Part shown: positions 22,600 to 35,930 of the stretch, piece by piece
Numbering within the stretch: position 1 is the first letter of the stretch
How the letters are laid out: the number at the start of each line of letters is the position of its first letter
Source of the DNA: Massospora cicadina
Taxonomy: Eukaryota; Entomophthoromycota; Entomophthoromycetes; Entomophthorales; Entomophthoraceae
Reading direction: 5' to 3'
Length of the DNA: 64,000 bases
NCBI GenBank assembly: GCA_022478985.1
Contig: JAKSZP010006606.1
Location: forward strand, 225,828-289,827
Translations under genes and position numbers: made by a program
The notes under the pieces: generated by a model
What the model was told of the DNA's origin: nothing
Databases searched by the model: none
The model's input: the letters and a program-made list of their open reading frames with translations, nothing else

Positions 22600-25500
22600 G
22601 GGGATGGGGAGAGTGGTTATCAATGTTCTTATGCATTAAATTATGATTTATTTTTGGAAGTGTTAGTCCCATGATTGATCATCCCCAGATAAAATTAAAA
22701 TTATAATGTATTTTCTAAATGAATTACTTTGTATTTAATCTCTTTGAAACAGAGCTTTGATTATCCAATTCTTGGTTTGATTGCCCAATTCTAACATAGT
22801 AATTTAGATTTTCTGGCACATTTAAATCTGTTGTAAGCCATTTTTATCTGAACATTACAAGTTTGAAATTTCATATACAGCAAAACCTGGCTAAGATAGA
22901 ACCTTTATAAAGTAGAACTGTCTAATCTGTAAAACCAACCATTTGATGATATTATAATTTAAGAAAATTTCAGTACAATTGCTTTCTGCCTTAGAAAAAC
23001 TTCATTGTATAGAATTTTCTTACCTAGGATTGTTTCAGGTATCAATTTTAACAACAATGGGCGTTAGATGGGATTTTTTGTTGATAAGAGCATATTCCTT
23101 TGTAGGATCTAATGTAACCATAACTTTAAGTCAGAGCAGAGCTGTTTAATTTTCAGCACAATCTCTGAAAATTCGTTGATAGAGATGGGTTGGCTTTGAG
23201 GGTGGGTTAAGAGGTGACATGGCTTAGACAAGGAGGGGCTATTGCTACCCATCTTTCATGAAGGGTATGTTCTAGGTCATGGATCTAAGCATGAGGTAGT
23301 GCCCTGGGATTGGTGACCCTCTTTGTCCTAAAGTGGTGTAAGGTTACATCTAATTTGATAGCTAGGCTTTGAAACCTTACAAGAATTACTTTCTTTCATA
23401 GCCTGACCTGCTAAAATAGGACTTAACTCTGGCACAACCTAAAAACAATTACTAAAAAATGAACCATGCTGTTAAAATCATCTACTAAAGTTAACTATCA
23501 TAGTCATCATTAGTAATTAAAAAAGTCAAGAACATTGTACTAGCTGCTTGATCTAAGACCACAGGGAACTTGTAGTAATCTTTGTAATATACCTCTCATC
23601 TATAAATTATGAAACTAAAAGAAAAAAGAAATACAATAGGCCCCAATATCTAGGCAGCCAAGTAAACAGAGCTTAAATCAGCCATGGAAGTCAGTTTGAC
23701 ATTGTTTAACTTTACATCATTTTTCTCTAGCATTAAATACCCATAGATGCTAGCATCTCAATAGGGTTTATAATTTTTATAGATGCTCATAAAGTTTTAT
23801 ATTTTTATATAAAAAAGTCATGGCGTTGATAAATTACATGACAGATAAATTCACTTTCTTTCAACAACCTCAATTAAACCAGTTTATGTATCATTTCTAA
23901 TTCTAGAAGATAAGGTTTTTCATATTTCTTTATATTTTGTGGTATTTAACGTTAGTCTTATGGTTAGTCTTTGCTTATTATAAAGTCTTCATTGTACCTA
24001 AAATTAGCAGCCTCTGTTGTAGTAACCTTAATGTCAGTAAACCTCTTCTGATAGAGCTTCACAGTATCATCAACTTTATGCTAATATGTATAAGATTTGC
24101 TGATGGCATTCTAAGTTTTATAGCTAATATCAATTAACCTATAACTTGCCTTTTATAGATCTAAATATTCTCTTAAAATTATATATAAAGATATTAGTTG
24201 GCCATTATAAAAACAAATTTGATGGGTTTTTTATGCATCTAAGCTTGTTAGATTACAATAAATTTTCTTTAATATTCTAAAGAGATAATTGATAGAAGCT
24301 GTTATAGAACTGTAAGTCTGGCATTACCATACACAAAAAACTTTTTAATGCATACAAATCAGATTCAGTATTATCACTTCACTGATGTAAGTTTCAATGC
24401 TATTAAAATATTCTCTTGTTGTGATACCTTAGAAAATTGGAAGAAGATAAGTCACAGTAGTAAGAAAACTCTAAATGTAATAATACCTTTTAAAGTTTGT
24501 ATCTAAGCTTAAGATTGTAGCCCTACCTGTGAAGATAATTTGTTTAACTCTATCTTGCTAAGGCTAACTCAAATTTATACTAGGACAAACAAATAATAAA
24601 AATGCAATTGACAATGGCTTAGTTTACAATATACATCTATTGTTTGGCATATAACCATACTAAATATTTTTACTTGTTAATTTCTGTAAATATAATTATA
24701 TTTATGCCCCCTTTTAAATCTTTACCCCTAATAATTATTTATAAATCTCTGTTAGATGTTGCAAATTCAATTATTGCATCTTTTGTTTAAATTTTAACAT
24801 GCAGGTACAGTAAAACTATATAATGATGAATTTTTTTACAAATTTAGGAGTTGAGATAAATTGCAATCCATCTAGTAGCCATGATGTCAATTCCAATACC
24901 TCTGTCTCCTAGTAAACAACTAATAAGCCTTAATAAGCTCTTTTATACCTATGAAATTATTTTCTTTTTTCCTTTTATCATCTATTGTTATGTGAGTTTT
25001 CTTATGAAGTTGAATCTAGAAATTTACTATTATTTGCTAAAATTCTGATAATTGATTTCTCCCATGCTTTAGCCTGTTTGGCTTTTACCTCTGAGGAATT
25101 ATCAGCAAAGATTTCATGCAGCTATCATTCCACTACAATAAAGCTACACTTTTTATAAGCTAAACTATATCAATTCTATTATACTAGATCTTGTAATGTT
25201 CATTTATTTTTAGATTTATAAGCTTTCAGAGTTAGGCTAAAGCATTTCAATACCTAAAGAGTTTCTAAAAACTTCTAATTTTTATATAGATAGATATATG
25301 GCTTAATATTGTGTTAGTATACAAGTTTCACAATTCATCAATAGTTAAAAGTTAAGTATAAAATATTTCATTAGTTTTGTCACTAGTTAGAAGAATAGAA
25401 GTATTCTTAATTGCAATTATGGTGGTATACTGTTAGTGTTTTAAAGTATTCTATGCTTTGAGTAGTTATTAATATGCTATAGCCAAGTTATCTAAGGTCT

Positions 25501-26230
25501 GTCGCATCTAAATTATAGTTTCTACTGCTATAGAAGGGTTCAGAGATTTGATTCAGGTTTTGGTGATTATACCTTTTTCTGTTAATCCATATATGCTTTT
25601 GAGATAGGATGGCTGGTTTTAATTGCACCATTTTTTTCGTTGTTTCAGTTTTGTGACTTGGAATATGAAAGCCATCAAAGAAGAGTTTGTGATCAAATTA
25701 TAAATCAGAGGGATTACAAAAATTATGGCTTACAAAGTGTAAGAAAATATGAAGAGATAAAAAACTTTTTAAACAATCAAACGCTCTATATTAAGATTGG
25801 AGTAATTTTTAACATTTGGGAGTAAAAAGGGTAATTTTCTTACGATTTGATTCAACTGTTCGATTGGCGTGAACATAGCTATACACGTTGACTGCAATAG
25901 TAATTTGCCCCAGATTTAGATATCAAATTTCGGCTGGAATTTAATATCATGAAACCCGCTTTTGCAATTTAAATTCTAATTTAAATCAGCTACTTCTTCA
26001 AATTATGATTCCTTAGCCTACTTACTAGTTGGACACCAGAATAAATTCGTTGCCCAGCACTACAACTTTTGAGGTTGGAGCCTAAAGTTGCCACAACGCA
26101 TTCACCCAGTGGCTTAATTGCCTTGGCTGCTATTTTTGAACCTTCATTCTAAAGTCACCCCTCTCGCTAGATAGCCCCTTGTGACCGATTGGAAAGCATA
26201 CAATTTGCCCTTGGGTCTTGCCGCATGCTA
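22600..26230. other. AT-rich gene-free stretch upstream of the host gene
   Basis: Mostly stop-rich AT sequence. A 61-codon frame at 25640-25825 looks protein-like but has no recognised family or neighbouring exon. The last 350 bases are less AT-rich and presumably include the promoter and 5' UTR of the gene at 26239; no specific element could be named. Confidence 0.55.
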
Positions 26231-26238
26231 TTTGAACA

Positions 26239-28353
26239 ATGCATATGTTTTGGTATCTTGTATCTTTTATTTTAGGCGGGTTGGTTGGCGCTCCCATCTT
26301 TCTGGCATACGCCTTCTTTTTACTCCAACGTTATATTAAAGATCCAGTGCCTGAAAAACCTCGGGATTTTTTGATGGTGAGTTTGCCTTTTTTCTACTTG
26401 CATTTTCTCCTCCTTCGGTACCAAAGAGTTACTACCTCATCCACTTTACTTATTCTTTTTCTAGTACTAGATTTGACTTATTCTTCTTTTAGATGAATGT
26501 GTGAATTATCGAACGGAGAAAACATTACTGTTTCCAAGGTGGGTTGGATTCGTATTGCTCATCACGAAAAGGGCGTGCACGAAAGCAATTCTAACATAAC
26601 CGAAATGATTACTAACGGATTCCATTATTTTTGCTTGATCGAAAACAGCCCGCGCCTCTTAGGCGGGGGAAGGATTCTTGTTATGCTGTTTTGAAGCAAG
26701 ATAAGCTAATGATCTATGAAAGTGGAAACCGGGTAGAGTGCCGTGGCGTTATCCTATTGACTGAATTCACCCCTTTAATATACCCCGAAGGACTTCCCGA
26801 TAGCGAGGCTTTTAAAAAAGAGTTACCCATTTTATTAAAGTATCGCCTCACTGAAGACAATCAAGACGAAGATGTCAGCAGCGATTACTATATCTACCTG
26901 GATTCTCCGGTTGAAAAGGAAAGTTGGTTCATCGCTCTTCTTAACGCCGCTAAACCGCGCCCGGAAAATCGGCAGTTTGATCCGCTCTCGTTTGATCGAA
27001 CGGCTATTGAGGGGTTGATTAAGACAATCAATTCCAACGACGACCACCAACAAACGCAATGGCTAAACGCATTGATCGGCCGCATTTTTTTGGGAGTTTA
27101 CAAGACTCAGGCCGTCAAGGATTTTTTTATTAACAAGATTGCCACCAAGACCACCAAGGTTAAAAAGCCTGGCTTCTTGGGCGAAATTCACGTGCGTGAT
27201 CTCCGTATTGGCAATAGTATGCCATATATCACAAATCCCAAAATTGTTTAGCCTCAGTAAAGAAGGTGAGTTGACAGCAGAAATGGATTTGGAATATTCG
27301 GGTGGCTTTAAGGCAGAAGTTGAGACTGAGGCTACGCTCTCAGTGACTTCTAAACTTAAGCCTTTAAAAGTCAATATGGTGCTAGCTGTTGTCCTCAAAT
27401 CTTTTTCAGGCAAGATCCTATTGCGCATCAAGCCTCCTCCCACAAACCGCTTTTGGATTGGGTTTTATGAAATGCCCAAGATGAGCTTATCTATTGAGCC
27501 TATGGTTTCAGACACTCAGATCAAGTCAACCATGATCATCCAAGCTATAGAGCGACGTATCTTTGAAATGGTCAAGGAGGCAGTAGTTCTTCCCAATATG
27601 GATGATTTCTGTTTCTTCCCCTCTTTTGGAACAGGTGGTATCTTTAACTTTGCTGATGATCACCTTGACTCTTCAGAGAGTGAAAACGAGGATGATCAAC
27701 TTAGCTCAGAAGAGATAAAGCAGGTGGAGGTGACTTTACCTGATGAGATAGAGCTTCCCGAGATCAATATTATTGATAGCTCTGAACCACAAGGGCTTGA
27801 TTCCCCTGTGCCAGCAGCCAAACCTCTTCTCACTGGGAAACCCACTCTCCAGCCCACCACCTTTAATGAAAAGCTTCGTAACCTTAAGGAGAGCTACTTT
27901 GGCGCTCGCCGCCAGAAACCTCCCAAAGAGGGACTTAAAAATGAACTTAAAAATGAATCCACATCTCTGCACATTCCTGGGCACCCAGCCTCCTTGTCAA
28001 TGCCCAACCTTCTTGCTGAGGTTGATACAAAAACTCCTCCTAGCAATTTTCCTAGCCCAGACTTAGTCCCCGCTGATCCTTCCAACTCATCTGATCAAGG
28101 CCCAATGGAAGCAAGTACAAAGGCCCAGACTATTTTATCCTCTGATGTAGAGTCTTCAGAAATAGTAGCACCTCCTGCTGCACTGATGCCTCCATCTAAT
28201 CCTTCAGATATCAATATCCGAAAGCGTAGAATAATCCCAACTTTTGGTAGGCTGAAGGAACATCTCACCACCTCTTCTTTTGGTTCCAACTCACTGCGTT
28301 CTCCCCCCTCTCATTCTAAAGATAGCCATTTTACGGTCTCATCCAGTGAGTGA
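26239..28353 (+). CDS. NVJ2: NVJ2/TEX2-like ER lipid-transfer protein (TM-PH-SMP)
   Basis: Encodes a membrane-contact-site protein expected to sit in the ER/nuclear envelope and move lipids through its SMP domain. An N-terminal hydrophobic segment (WYLVSFILGGLVGAPIFLAY) starts right after the ATG, as in yeast Nvj2. A PH-like region follows (VGWIRIAHH; SCYAVLKQDKLMIYES; ESWFIALLNAAK), then the SMP domain from QWLNALIGRIFLG and KKPGFLGEI through LLRIKPPPTNRFW and VLPNMDDFCFFPS. The C-terminal 230 or so residues are acidic, then Ser/Pro-rich and probably disordered. One intron, 26377-26492 (GTGAGT...TTTTAG). Joining exons needs apparent one-base corrections at homopolymers near 26366-26371, 26535, 26631 and 27240-27243; these could be assembly errors or real decay. 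Confidence 0.85.
26377..26492 (+). other. Short spliceosomal intron in the NVJ2-like gene
   Basis: Donor GTGAGT directly after the residues DFLM and acceptor TTCTTCTTTTAG. At 116 bases it is of typical fungal size. The phase does not match the downstream exon unless a base is added in the T-run just before the donor; a weaker donor 4 bases downstream (GTTTGC) is the alternative. Confidence 0.6.
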
Positions 28354-30870
28354 CTGTTTACCACCAATCTTCCCTAAAAACTATTTTAAGCCCCCTATTT
28401 CATCTTTTCTTGCCTCACGTTGCCTGTCTTGATCCCAGCTGACATAGTATTAGCTTTTAGTAAAAGTGTTCCATTTTATAACAGCCCATAACTTTGCCCA
28501 TGTAAGACTTTCCTAACCTGTAATGGCTGGTAGAATTGAGGTAGCTATATTTTATCTCACTGGCACCAACTGGCTTTTTAGAATACAATTTCATTGATAT
28601 ACCTTTATTATGTTTACCTTAGCTATATAATTTAGATATTAATACTTTAATTTGTAAAATTCTCACCTAATATACTCTTAATTCATCCGATACAACATAT
28701 TATATGTACTTTGGGTAATAATATGTTGCACGTTTTAATCATAGTAGCTAAGGTTATGGGTATATTTGATTTTAAAAACTATTATACCATTAATAAATGA
28801 ATGGATGCCAAACAATGCCAAATTATAGTAGCCTTCTTGATTACTGTCCTTTGCAAATAATCACTTACTTACCATACAATTAGTGTTTAAGCATTGTATT
28901 TAAAAATTTAAGCTAATTGAAATATCAGTGGGCAGGGTAGCCCATTTTAAATTCTAGGTTTAATTGTTAAAGTTAAACTTTTCATGTTTGCCATTTATCC
29001 TGAGTGCATCATTGTAGGTCATGCCCTTCTATAAGGAATTAAGCTTGTCATATAAGTACATTTAATATACAGGTTTATCTCATCACTAGTTTTGGCAGAT
29101 AAGCTTCTAAATATTGAGTAGCTTTAAGATAGTTAATATTTAAATTTCATAAATTATTAGCTGGTTTAGAACAAAATACTATTTCCTAATAAAGCCTTTA
29201 ACTTTAATTGCAAGTATTTTGATATAATCAATCAAAAAGACTTTTTTATACCCATATCTAGATTAATGTATAAAATGCAATGCCTGCTCACCAGTTCCTC
29301 AACAACATTTGTCATATTTAAATGATTTCAACTATGATTTATGGATAAGGCAACCATTGGATAAGTCCAGCATAAATAACTTGTCAAGTATAAATAAGAA
29401 AAATGGAGCAATTATATTTTATACCTAAAAGAAAATAACATTAAGCTAAGTGGGATGTTTATTTATGTCAATAATGGAGACTCTTCAATACTTAGGTTAA
29501 GATTATATACCAGATAAACTTAAGTGGCACAGTTAGTTATGCATCAATCATTTTAGACCTAGGGGCAAGATCAAGTTTACAGTTAGTTAAAACATTAAAG
29601 TCTCATGGCCCTGTTATCTAAAATAAAGTGTACGATTAGTTGTACATCAGTCCCATTAACAAGAACTTTAGTCCTAAAGTGATTGTAAGCTGTTTTATAA
29701 TTTTAAAAAATGTGGTATATACTATAAAGGTTCTCCTTAACTATTGTAACTACTTTATATCTTTTTTAAGGACTTTGTTGTATTTATTTAAGTGAATTTT
29801 AAATAAATAAAATCCATATCAGTTTCAAATGGTTTTTAATCTAAAATTAGTCTCGCATATCTAACATAAGCCTTCTAAATCACATAATTTATTTTTCAAC
29901 ATATATTTCATATCAGAGGTGAGTATCTATACTTTTAAATGATCTTAAATACAGGATGATACCTAAGTATCTTCCAGTGTTAAACTAGGACCCAATAATG
30001 GCTATAAGTTTAACTGGTGTCATAAATAACAAAAAAATAGTTAATATAAATAATGTAGCAGAAATTATCACTTAGTCTTATTAAAAAACGCAGGTAGATT
30101 GTTATTATACATATCAAATGATCGTTATTTATGGTAATATGCTTACCCTGTAAAGTCTGTAATTAAAGATAATTTACTAAACCTTTTTAAAAACGTTACA
30201 AATAAATAGCTCAATTTGCTGGTCACTTGTTCTAATGCATAGATAGTAGCACTGCATATGACACTAGAGATAGCTATGGTTATCCATTACTAAAAGCAAA
30301 TGTAATGCCAGCAAGTGAAATTAACAAACTTATATAAATTAAATATCAATATATATTATGTAATTTTGTCAATCAGTTAACTAATATTTACAATAATTTA
30401 TTATAGCTAATTATCTTGCTGCTACATAAGATCCCAAAATTGATTCAAGTACTCAAGTTGTGTTTTAATTTAACTAGATGAGTCATGGTTTTCCAAGTTC
30501 CATACTTGTGTCTTTTATCCATTACCACCTCGCCTGAGTTTGCAATATGCTGATCCACTGTAAAGTAGTCCATTCTAGTAAATTCAAATTTAGTACCAAT
30601 TAAGTACCAATGTATCACTACAAACTCAGTATGGCAATATCAGTCATTAACATATATAGCAAGTATTTATATTATTTGCACCACATATAATTCTAATTAG
30701 TACAACTCAAAAAAAGCTAGCTTGTTAATAAATTTAGCTTCACAGAAAGTTGCATATAACCATCATTGAAAAAATGATAAAAATTAGGAAAGCTTGAAAA
30801 AGGCCCATAAGTACTCTTTTTAAACCATTACAAGGCTTTTCTTAAGTTATTATAGAAACAGTTAGTTGCA
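28354..30870. other. AT-rich gene-free stretch
   Basis: Begins with the 3' UTR of the NVJ2-like gene. Several AATAAA-like strings occur but none can be picked with confidence. No coding frame or repeat identified. Confidence 0.6.
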
Positions 30871-30899
30871 TTTTATTTATTTAGGGAAGGTTAACCAGG

Positions 30900-31110
30900 G
30901 GACAAGCACTTCTGATATAGTGAGAAAACTAATGAAATTTGACAATTAAAGACACCCCAGAGGGTTCAGAACCCCTCTTGTTGTCTCCAGGATCACCAAG
31001 ATTAGAATGGTAGGGAGGGGGGTTATGCTGGCTTATCCTTGGATGCAGCATGTGTGAAGGAAAGGATCAACTTTTAGGAACCATATGGGGAACCATGTGT
31101 TGATTGTCCT
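30900..31110 (-). other. LINE 3' UTR with hairpin
   Basis: Contains AGAGGGTTC facing GAACCCCTCT (about 30959-30979), a likely stem-loop, shortly before the conserved tail. Such 3' structures are commonly bound by LINE reverse transcriptases; the role here is inferred. Confidence 0.45.
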
Positions 31111-31114
31111 TCTG

Positions 31115-34100
31115 TTATGGGGGGGTCATATGTCCAAACAGCCATGCTTGGAAATGTTCCAATATATGGCTGTGGAAGCGATGAATGGCTTCTTGGATTG
31201 TTGGCGCTGCTCCTGTGAACAATTCCAGTACCATTGTATGTATCGTCCATAGTGCTATTGCTACTATTAGTGCCCTGAGAGATGGATGAATAGGAGAGTC
31301 CATGTTTATAGCAAACATGTTCCTTGCTAGGCTGAATGGATGTCCGTTTTCTTGGTGGAAAAGGCGCATGGCCTCTTTCCATACAGCCGCTGATGTTGGG
31401 CATTGTTCTAAATGGTGGGCTAGGCTTCCATACTGACCACATATTGCACATGAGGTATGAGTAGCATTTGACCGTTCAGCTGTTTGGTATACTCTCCTCA
31501 TACACCTCCATACATGTGCTCTTATCCTGGGTTGGAGTAGAGGGTGATGTGTGTATCTCCATACTCTTCTTTGGGTCTCCAGGTTGTAGGGTATGTCCAT
31601 ATGGTCCAGGTAATCTATCCTAGCTATGGTATTTGGGCTTTTGCTTATTATATTGTCTGTGACTATTTGATCATTGATCTCCTGTCTGTGAGTTAGCCTT
31701 GGGCGTCCTCAGTGACTGGTTTTATCATTTATATGAATACACCATGTAGCTCTTCTCATGGCTAGGAGTATTCGTTTGAAGTGTGCAGGTGTGCCATGTG
31801 GTCCTGCAGCTGTGGGATGGGATGCCAAATACTTGATTAATGTGTTCAGGTGATCTGGGTTTCTTAATTGTAGTGCTCATGTGAAGTTATATCTTGCTGT
31901 TCTTCCCAATGTTTATCTGGAAGATCTGGGCTAGTCACCTGAGCTATCCAGGATCCCAGTATATGGGTTGCTTGATCTACATAATTAGTAAGCCCCATAC
32001 CCCTATTTCTTCTAAAGCCAAATAGGGTTTCAAGGCGTACTAAGGGGTTGTGGTTGGACCATAGCCATCCTTGTAATAGGGCGTGGACTGTGTTGAAGAA
32101 AGATGGTGAGAAAGCGATTGCATGGGCCGTGAACTATATGATTGATAGAATCATTGAGTTGGCTACTGTGAGCCCTCCTGTTATACCTGTTTGGTGTCCA
32201 TGTAAGGAGGCAATGCGTTTTGTTATTTTTTCTAATAATTGATTTTCCATCATGGATTTAGCGTATCCTCCTGCTTCCAACCATACTCTCAAGTGATGAA
32301 CAGGGCCAGCTGTTGGCTTGGTGATGAATGGAAGTTTTAGTGAGTTTGTTGCTAATTTTTGCCTCCTATGTCTGGTCAGGAGTCTTGATGTTGTACTAGC
32401 TTGTTTGCCCTGTGTAGATGGCATCCACTGGGTCTGATATTTTCCCAGGAGTATAATTTCCGTTTTCTCAGTGTTAAGTGATGCGTTACTTATGGTTGAA
32501 TAGTCTTGAAACATCTTCTCAAATCTGCAAGCATCTTGATTGTTGGATATGCCCACCACGCAATCATCAGCAAAGGCCATCATTTTGACTGGTGGTTGGC
32601 TCTTGACGTTGATTCCCTTTAGTAGTGTGTTTGTATTTCAGATTAGGGGGTCTAGGCTAAAGTTGTAGAGTAGAGGGCTTAAGAGGTCTCCTTGTTTTAG
32701 TCCTCTCTGTGGGATAACTGGGTTGATTAAGAAGCCTGCTCCCCGCACAGCCATAGTTGCAGACTCTGTAAACAACATTACCCAGTTTATGAATCTATTT
32801 GGAAGCTTGAATTTTTGAAGGCAGGCTCTAAGATAGGTCCAGTTCACCCTGTCATATGCCTTTAGTTGGTTTAAAAATACAAGTGCTCCAGAGGTTTTGG
32901 ACTGGCAGACATTTGCAACTGTGTGAATGTTATCCCATATGGATCTTCTTGGGACAAATCCATATTGTGATGGTGGTATCGCGTCAGTTGCAATTTCTCT
33001 TAGTCATCTGGCCATACTTTTTGTAAAAAATTTTGTATCTGTGTTGGTTAGGGAAATTGGGCGCCAGTTGGATATGTCTAATCTGTCTCCTTTCTTGAAT
33101 AATGTGACCGTGTATGCTTCTTTGCCTCCAGGTAGGAGGCATGTTTCCATAATACACTTGTTCATTGAAGCCAGAAGAATGTTAGAGATGTTAGTAAATT
33201 ATTTTTTATAAAATTTATAGGAAATCCCATCAGGTCCAAGGCACTTCCCTCTTGGTGCACCGCGTACTACTTCCCATAATTCCTCACGTGATATTAGGTT
33301 AATTAAATTGTTATTTTGAACCGCGGTGTTGATATGTGCACTTCTAAGGAATTTTTCAATTTTTTTCTGTTTTGACCAGCTCAGATTTATACAATTTCAT
33401 GTAAAACCTGTGTACTTCAGTCACAATTTCTTTGGGTGTTTCTGCTATGGATTTGTCCAGTCAACAGACCTGTGTACAAGATATTATTTTTCTCCTGGCG
33501 TGGAATCATCAGAAAAAGTAGCTCAAGCAAGTTTCTCCATCTCTTATGTTTTTGCCTTTATATTGGACTCCAACTTGGTGTTGGTGTTTGCAGATCAGGG
33601 TGTTTAGCCAAGCAGAAACCTTTGCCCATTTATGACCCCATCTATGGCTGTATCCCATTCTTGGTACGTTGTTTTCTAGATGGTCAATTTCAGCCAATGT
33701 GTGTTTAATAATGGCTGAAACTGCCCTGTGTCTTCTAGACGATGTATGTTTAATTTGTTGGGTTGTTGATTTTTTGAAGTTTTCCCATGTGGTTAGTGGG
33801 TCCAAGCAAAAGGGTATTTGAAATTTTGGGTTTAGGATATTTCCTCCATCCATGATTGAAATTCTGAGCTGGCTAAACTTTCTGGGCGTATTCTGCACCA
33901 TCTGGGTGCTTGGGTACTTGGTTCCGCCAGTTTGTAGGACACTGAAACAAGCTGATGGTCAAAGAATTCAATTTTTTCAGTTTAAATTTTTGAATTTGGT
34001 GATGGAAAATTATTGGAGCGAGTATTAGGTCTATCCTCAACATAGAGACAAGTGTACCATTGTGTACATGTGGGCGTGTCATGTTTTGTAGCAGAGATTG

Positions 34101-34607
34101 CCTTTTTGGCAGTGGATAATATAGTCCCAGGGTGGCCTTTAGTACTCGAAGTTTCACTTGCCCTTGTGGTATCTCCATTGTGTATGGCCATCAGTCCATT
34201 TCTGGGTTAATCCAGCAGTTCATGTCTCCCATGACAAAAGTGTTTGCTGGTAGATTTAGTGGTGTTAGGGCTGTGAGAAAATCTCTTTGGTCATGTGCAC
34301 CATTTGGGGTGTACACACTGGCGATTGTGTGCACTTTGGTGTGCCATGAGAATGTTACAGCGAGTACATGGCCATCCAGGAATGAATTTTTATTAATAAA
34401 GTTAAAGTTTTGGTTCATGTGTACTATCACCCCACAGTAGAGTGATCAAAATGATATTATTGGGAGGAGCATTTTTTCCCATGCCTCCTCCTCTCACTGC
34501 AGACAGTGGGTTTCCTGCACCGCCAGAATATCCACAGGTGGGTTTTGTAGGAGACTCAACTTCTTGGCCTGGGATGTTAAGGCCTTGAGTCCCACTATGT
34601 TCAGCAT
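31115..34607 (-). pseudogene. LINE ORF2: AP endonuclease, reverse transcriptase, C-terminal zinc motif
   Basis: Starts at ATG (34607-34605), 30 nt after the ORF1 stop. The endonuclease opens with MLNIVGLKALTSQAKK and VDILAVQETH, then MGDMNCWINP (metal-binding GDxN motif, about 34205-34240). RT shows LKQGDLLSPLLYN and AFADDCVVGI, with the catalytic FADD intact (near 32570). The C-terminal part has CAICGQYGSLAHHLEQC (31440-31490) and an intact frame to GHMTPP at 31115. Frameshifts and stops occur in the endonuclease and RT, so the copy is inactive. No RNase H was seen. Confidence 0.85.
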
Positions 34608-34637
34608 CCCTATCTTTACTGAGACACCCGATGCGCC

Positions 34638-35930
34638 TCAGGAGTGGTTAGCAGGGCCTCCCAGCCCTACTCCCTCACTCACATTGCTCTCCGCTGCACC
34701 TCTGCTGCATAGAGCATAACCATGAGTAGGTGTTAGGGTGTATTCTGCCCCTTTCATCACCGCAGTTTTTGCTCCTCTCTTGGCTTTGCTTGGTTTCAAA
34801 ATGTTATTGTGGTGTACTTGTGGATTTTTATTGGCCACATTATTTTCTAGCACATTCCATTGTTGATTTTCCTTCCCAATTGGGTTAACTTCCACATTTT
34901 CTGGGGGTACACTGAACCCCAGTTTTGCTGCATTCATTTCTGAATCGGGTTACACCAAATTCAAACTGGTCAGATATTGGGTGTATGGTTTTCTGCAGGA
35001 TCTGATTGGTTCATGGACTCAAATTCCTCCATGTCTTCCTGGATCTGCTCCAGCGATATGGTTGATTCCACTGAGGCCTTTGCCTTGGCTGTGGCCAGCT
35101 TGCGAGCTTGTTTGGCCATTTTCATTCTTTTGGGGAAATATGATCAATTATTTTATATTGTTATGTTCTCCCCAGTGAAGGCTTGTGTAGTATCTATGAT
35201 TTTGGCATACTCTGAGTCATCTTCGCCCATTTCCTCCTCACAAAATTTCATTTCTCTCAGGCCTTCTTTGATGGGGCAAGCATGAATCTTGTGTCCAAAG
35301 GACTGGCAGTGGTTGCAAATGGGGGGGGTGTGCACTTTCCACTGTTGCACGGAACAGCTGGGATTTTAACCCATCAATTGTGAAGGATGCAATGTGGGGG
35401 ATTTTTGTAATATCCTCTACTACATCCTGGTTTGGTGAAATTATTGCTATTGCCTTCCATGTGCTAAGGGTTGGCATCAGCTGGGATCGTTGCATTTCAA
35501 ATTGTTTAATTTCTCTGTAGGCTTCCAAGCCTTCTTGGAGATGTCTTTTGAATACTGTGCGTGCCAGTGTAGTCAAAAGATAGTCAAAAATGATGAATAT
35601 GTCTTTGGATTCTGTCCAAAAGGTGCGTTTGGTTAGGACCAATTGCTGTCCGTCAGGAAGATTGAGTACTACTCTAACCTTCACCGCATCATTTGCTTCT
35701 TCTGCGGTTTTGAACTCAAGGCCTACCCAACCTCTGCGGATAGTATGGGTTGTAAGGTACACCGCGTGCAGGAAAATTTTTTGTTGGGCTTTGCCAAACT
35801 TTTCTCACATTGTTGGTGTTTCTACGCCCAGGAAAACTCATATCCTGTGTTCCACCAACAACAGTGGTTGCAATTGGGATACTTCCAAATAACCGCAATA
35901 TTTTATTAAGAAATTGATGAAACCCGCGGG
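34638..35930 (-). pseudogene. LINE ORF1: RNA-binding protein with CCHC knuckle
   Basis: Minus strand: GWVGLEFKTAEEANDAVKV (RRM-like strand-helix), a middle domain with LQEGLEAYREIKQFEMQ, then the CCHC knuckle CNHCQSFGHKIHAC (about 35270-35320), an acidic segment CEEEMGEDDSEYAK, and a C-terminus ending GLGGPANHS. It aligns over its length with ORF1 at 62393. Frame breaks near 35350 and 34950, plus stops in the N-terminal part, inactivate it. The N-terminal 60 or so residues present in the other copy are missing. Confidence 0.8.

Larger units (their letters stand above)
30871..35930 (-). mobile_element. LINE (non-LTR retrotransposon), 5' truncated, decayed
   Basis: Minus-strand order: ORF1 with CCHC knuckle, ORF2 with AP endonuclease, RT and a C-terminal CCHC-like motif, then a 3' UTR ending CCCCTGGTTAACCTTCCCT and an AAATAAATAAAA tail (rc of about 30871-30905). 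Similarity to the second copy at 62.4 kb starts partway into ORF1, so the 5' end is probably truncated. The gene order resembles Tad/R1/I-type LINEs, but no clade is assigned. Confidence 0.85.

Noticed and set aside
25640..25825. 61-codon frame as an upstream exon or small gene
   Set aside because: No family similarity recognised, no start context or partner exon; AT-rich chance frame cannot be excluded.
26538..26648. A second intron using the TACTAAC string near 26610
   Set aside because: It would remove VGWIRIAHH, which matches the conserved start of the PH region, and has no convincing donor.
27240..27252. Programmed frameshift in the NVJ2-like gene (CCC AAA ATT GTT TAG)
   Set aside because: NVJ2/TEX2 proteins are not known to use frameshifting, and other homopolymer indels occur in the same gene; assembly error or mutation is simpler.
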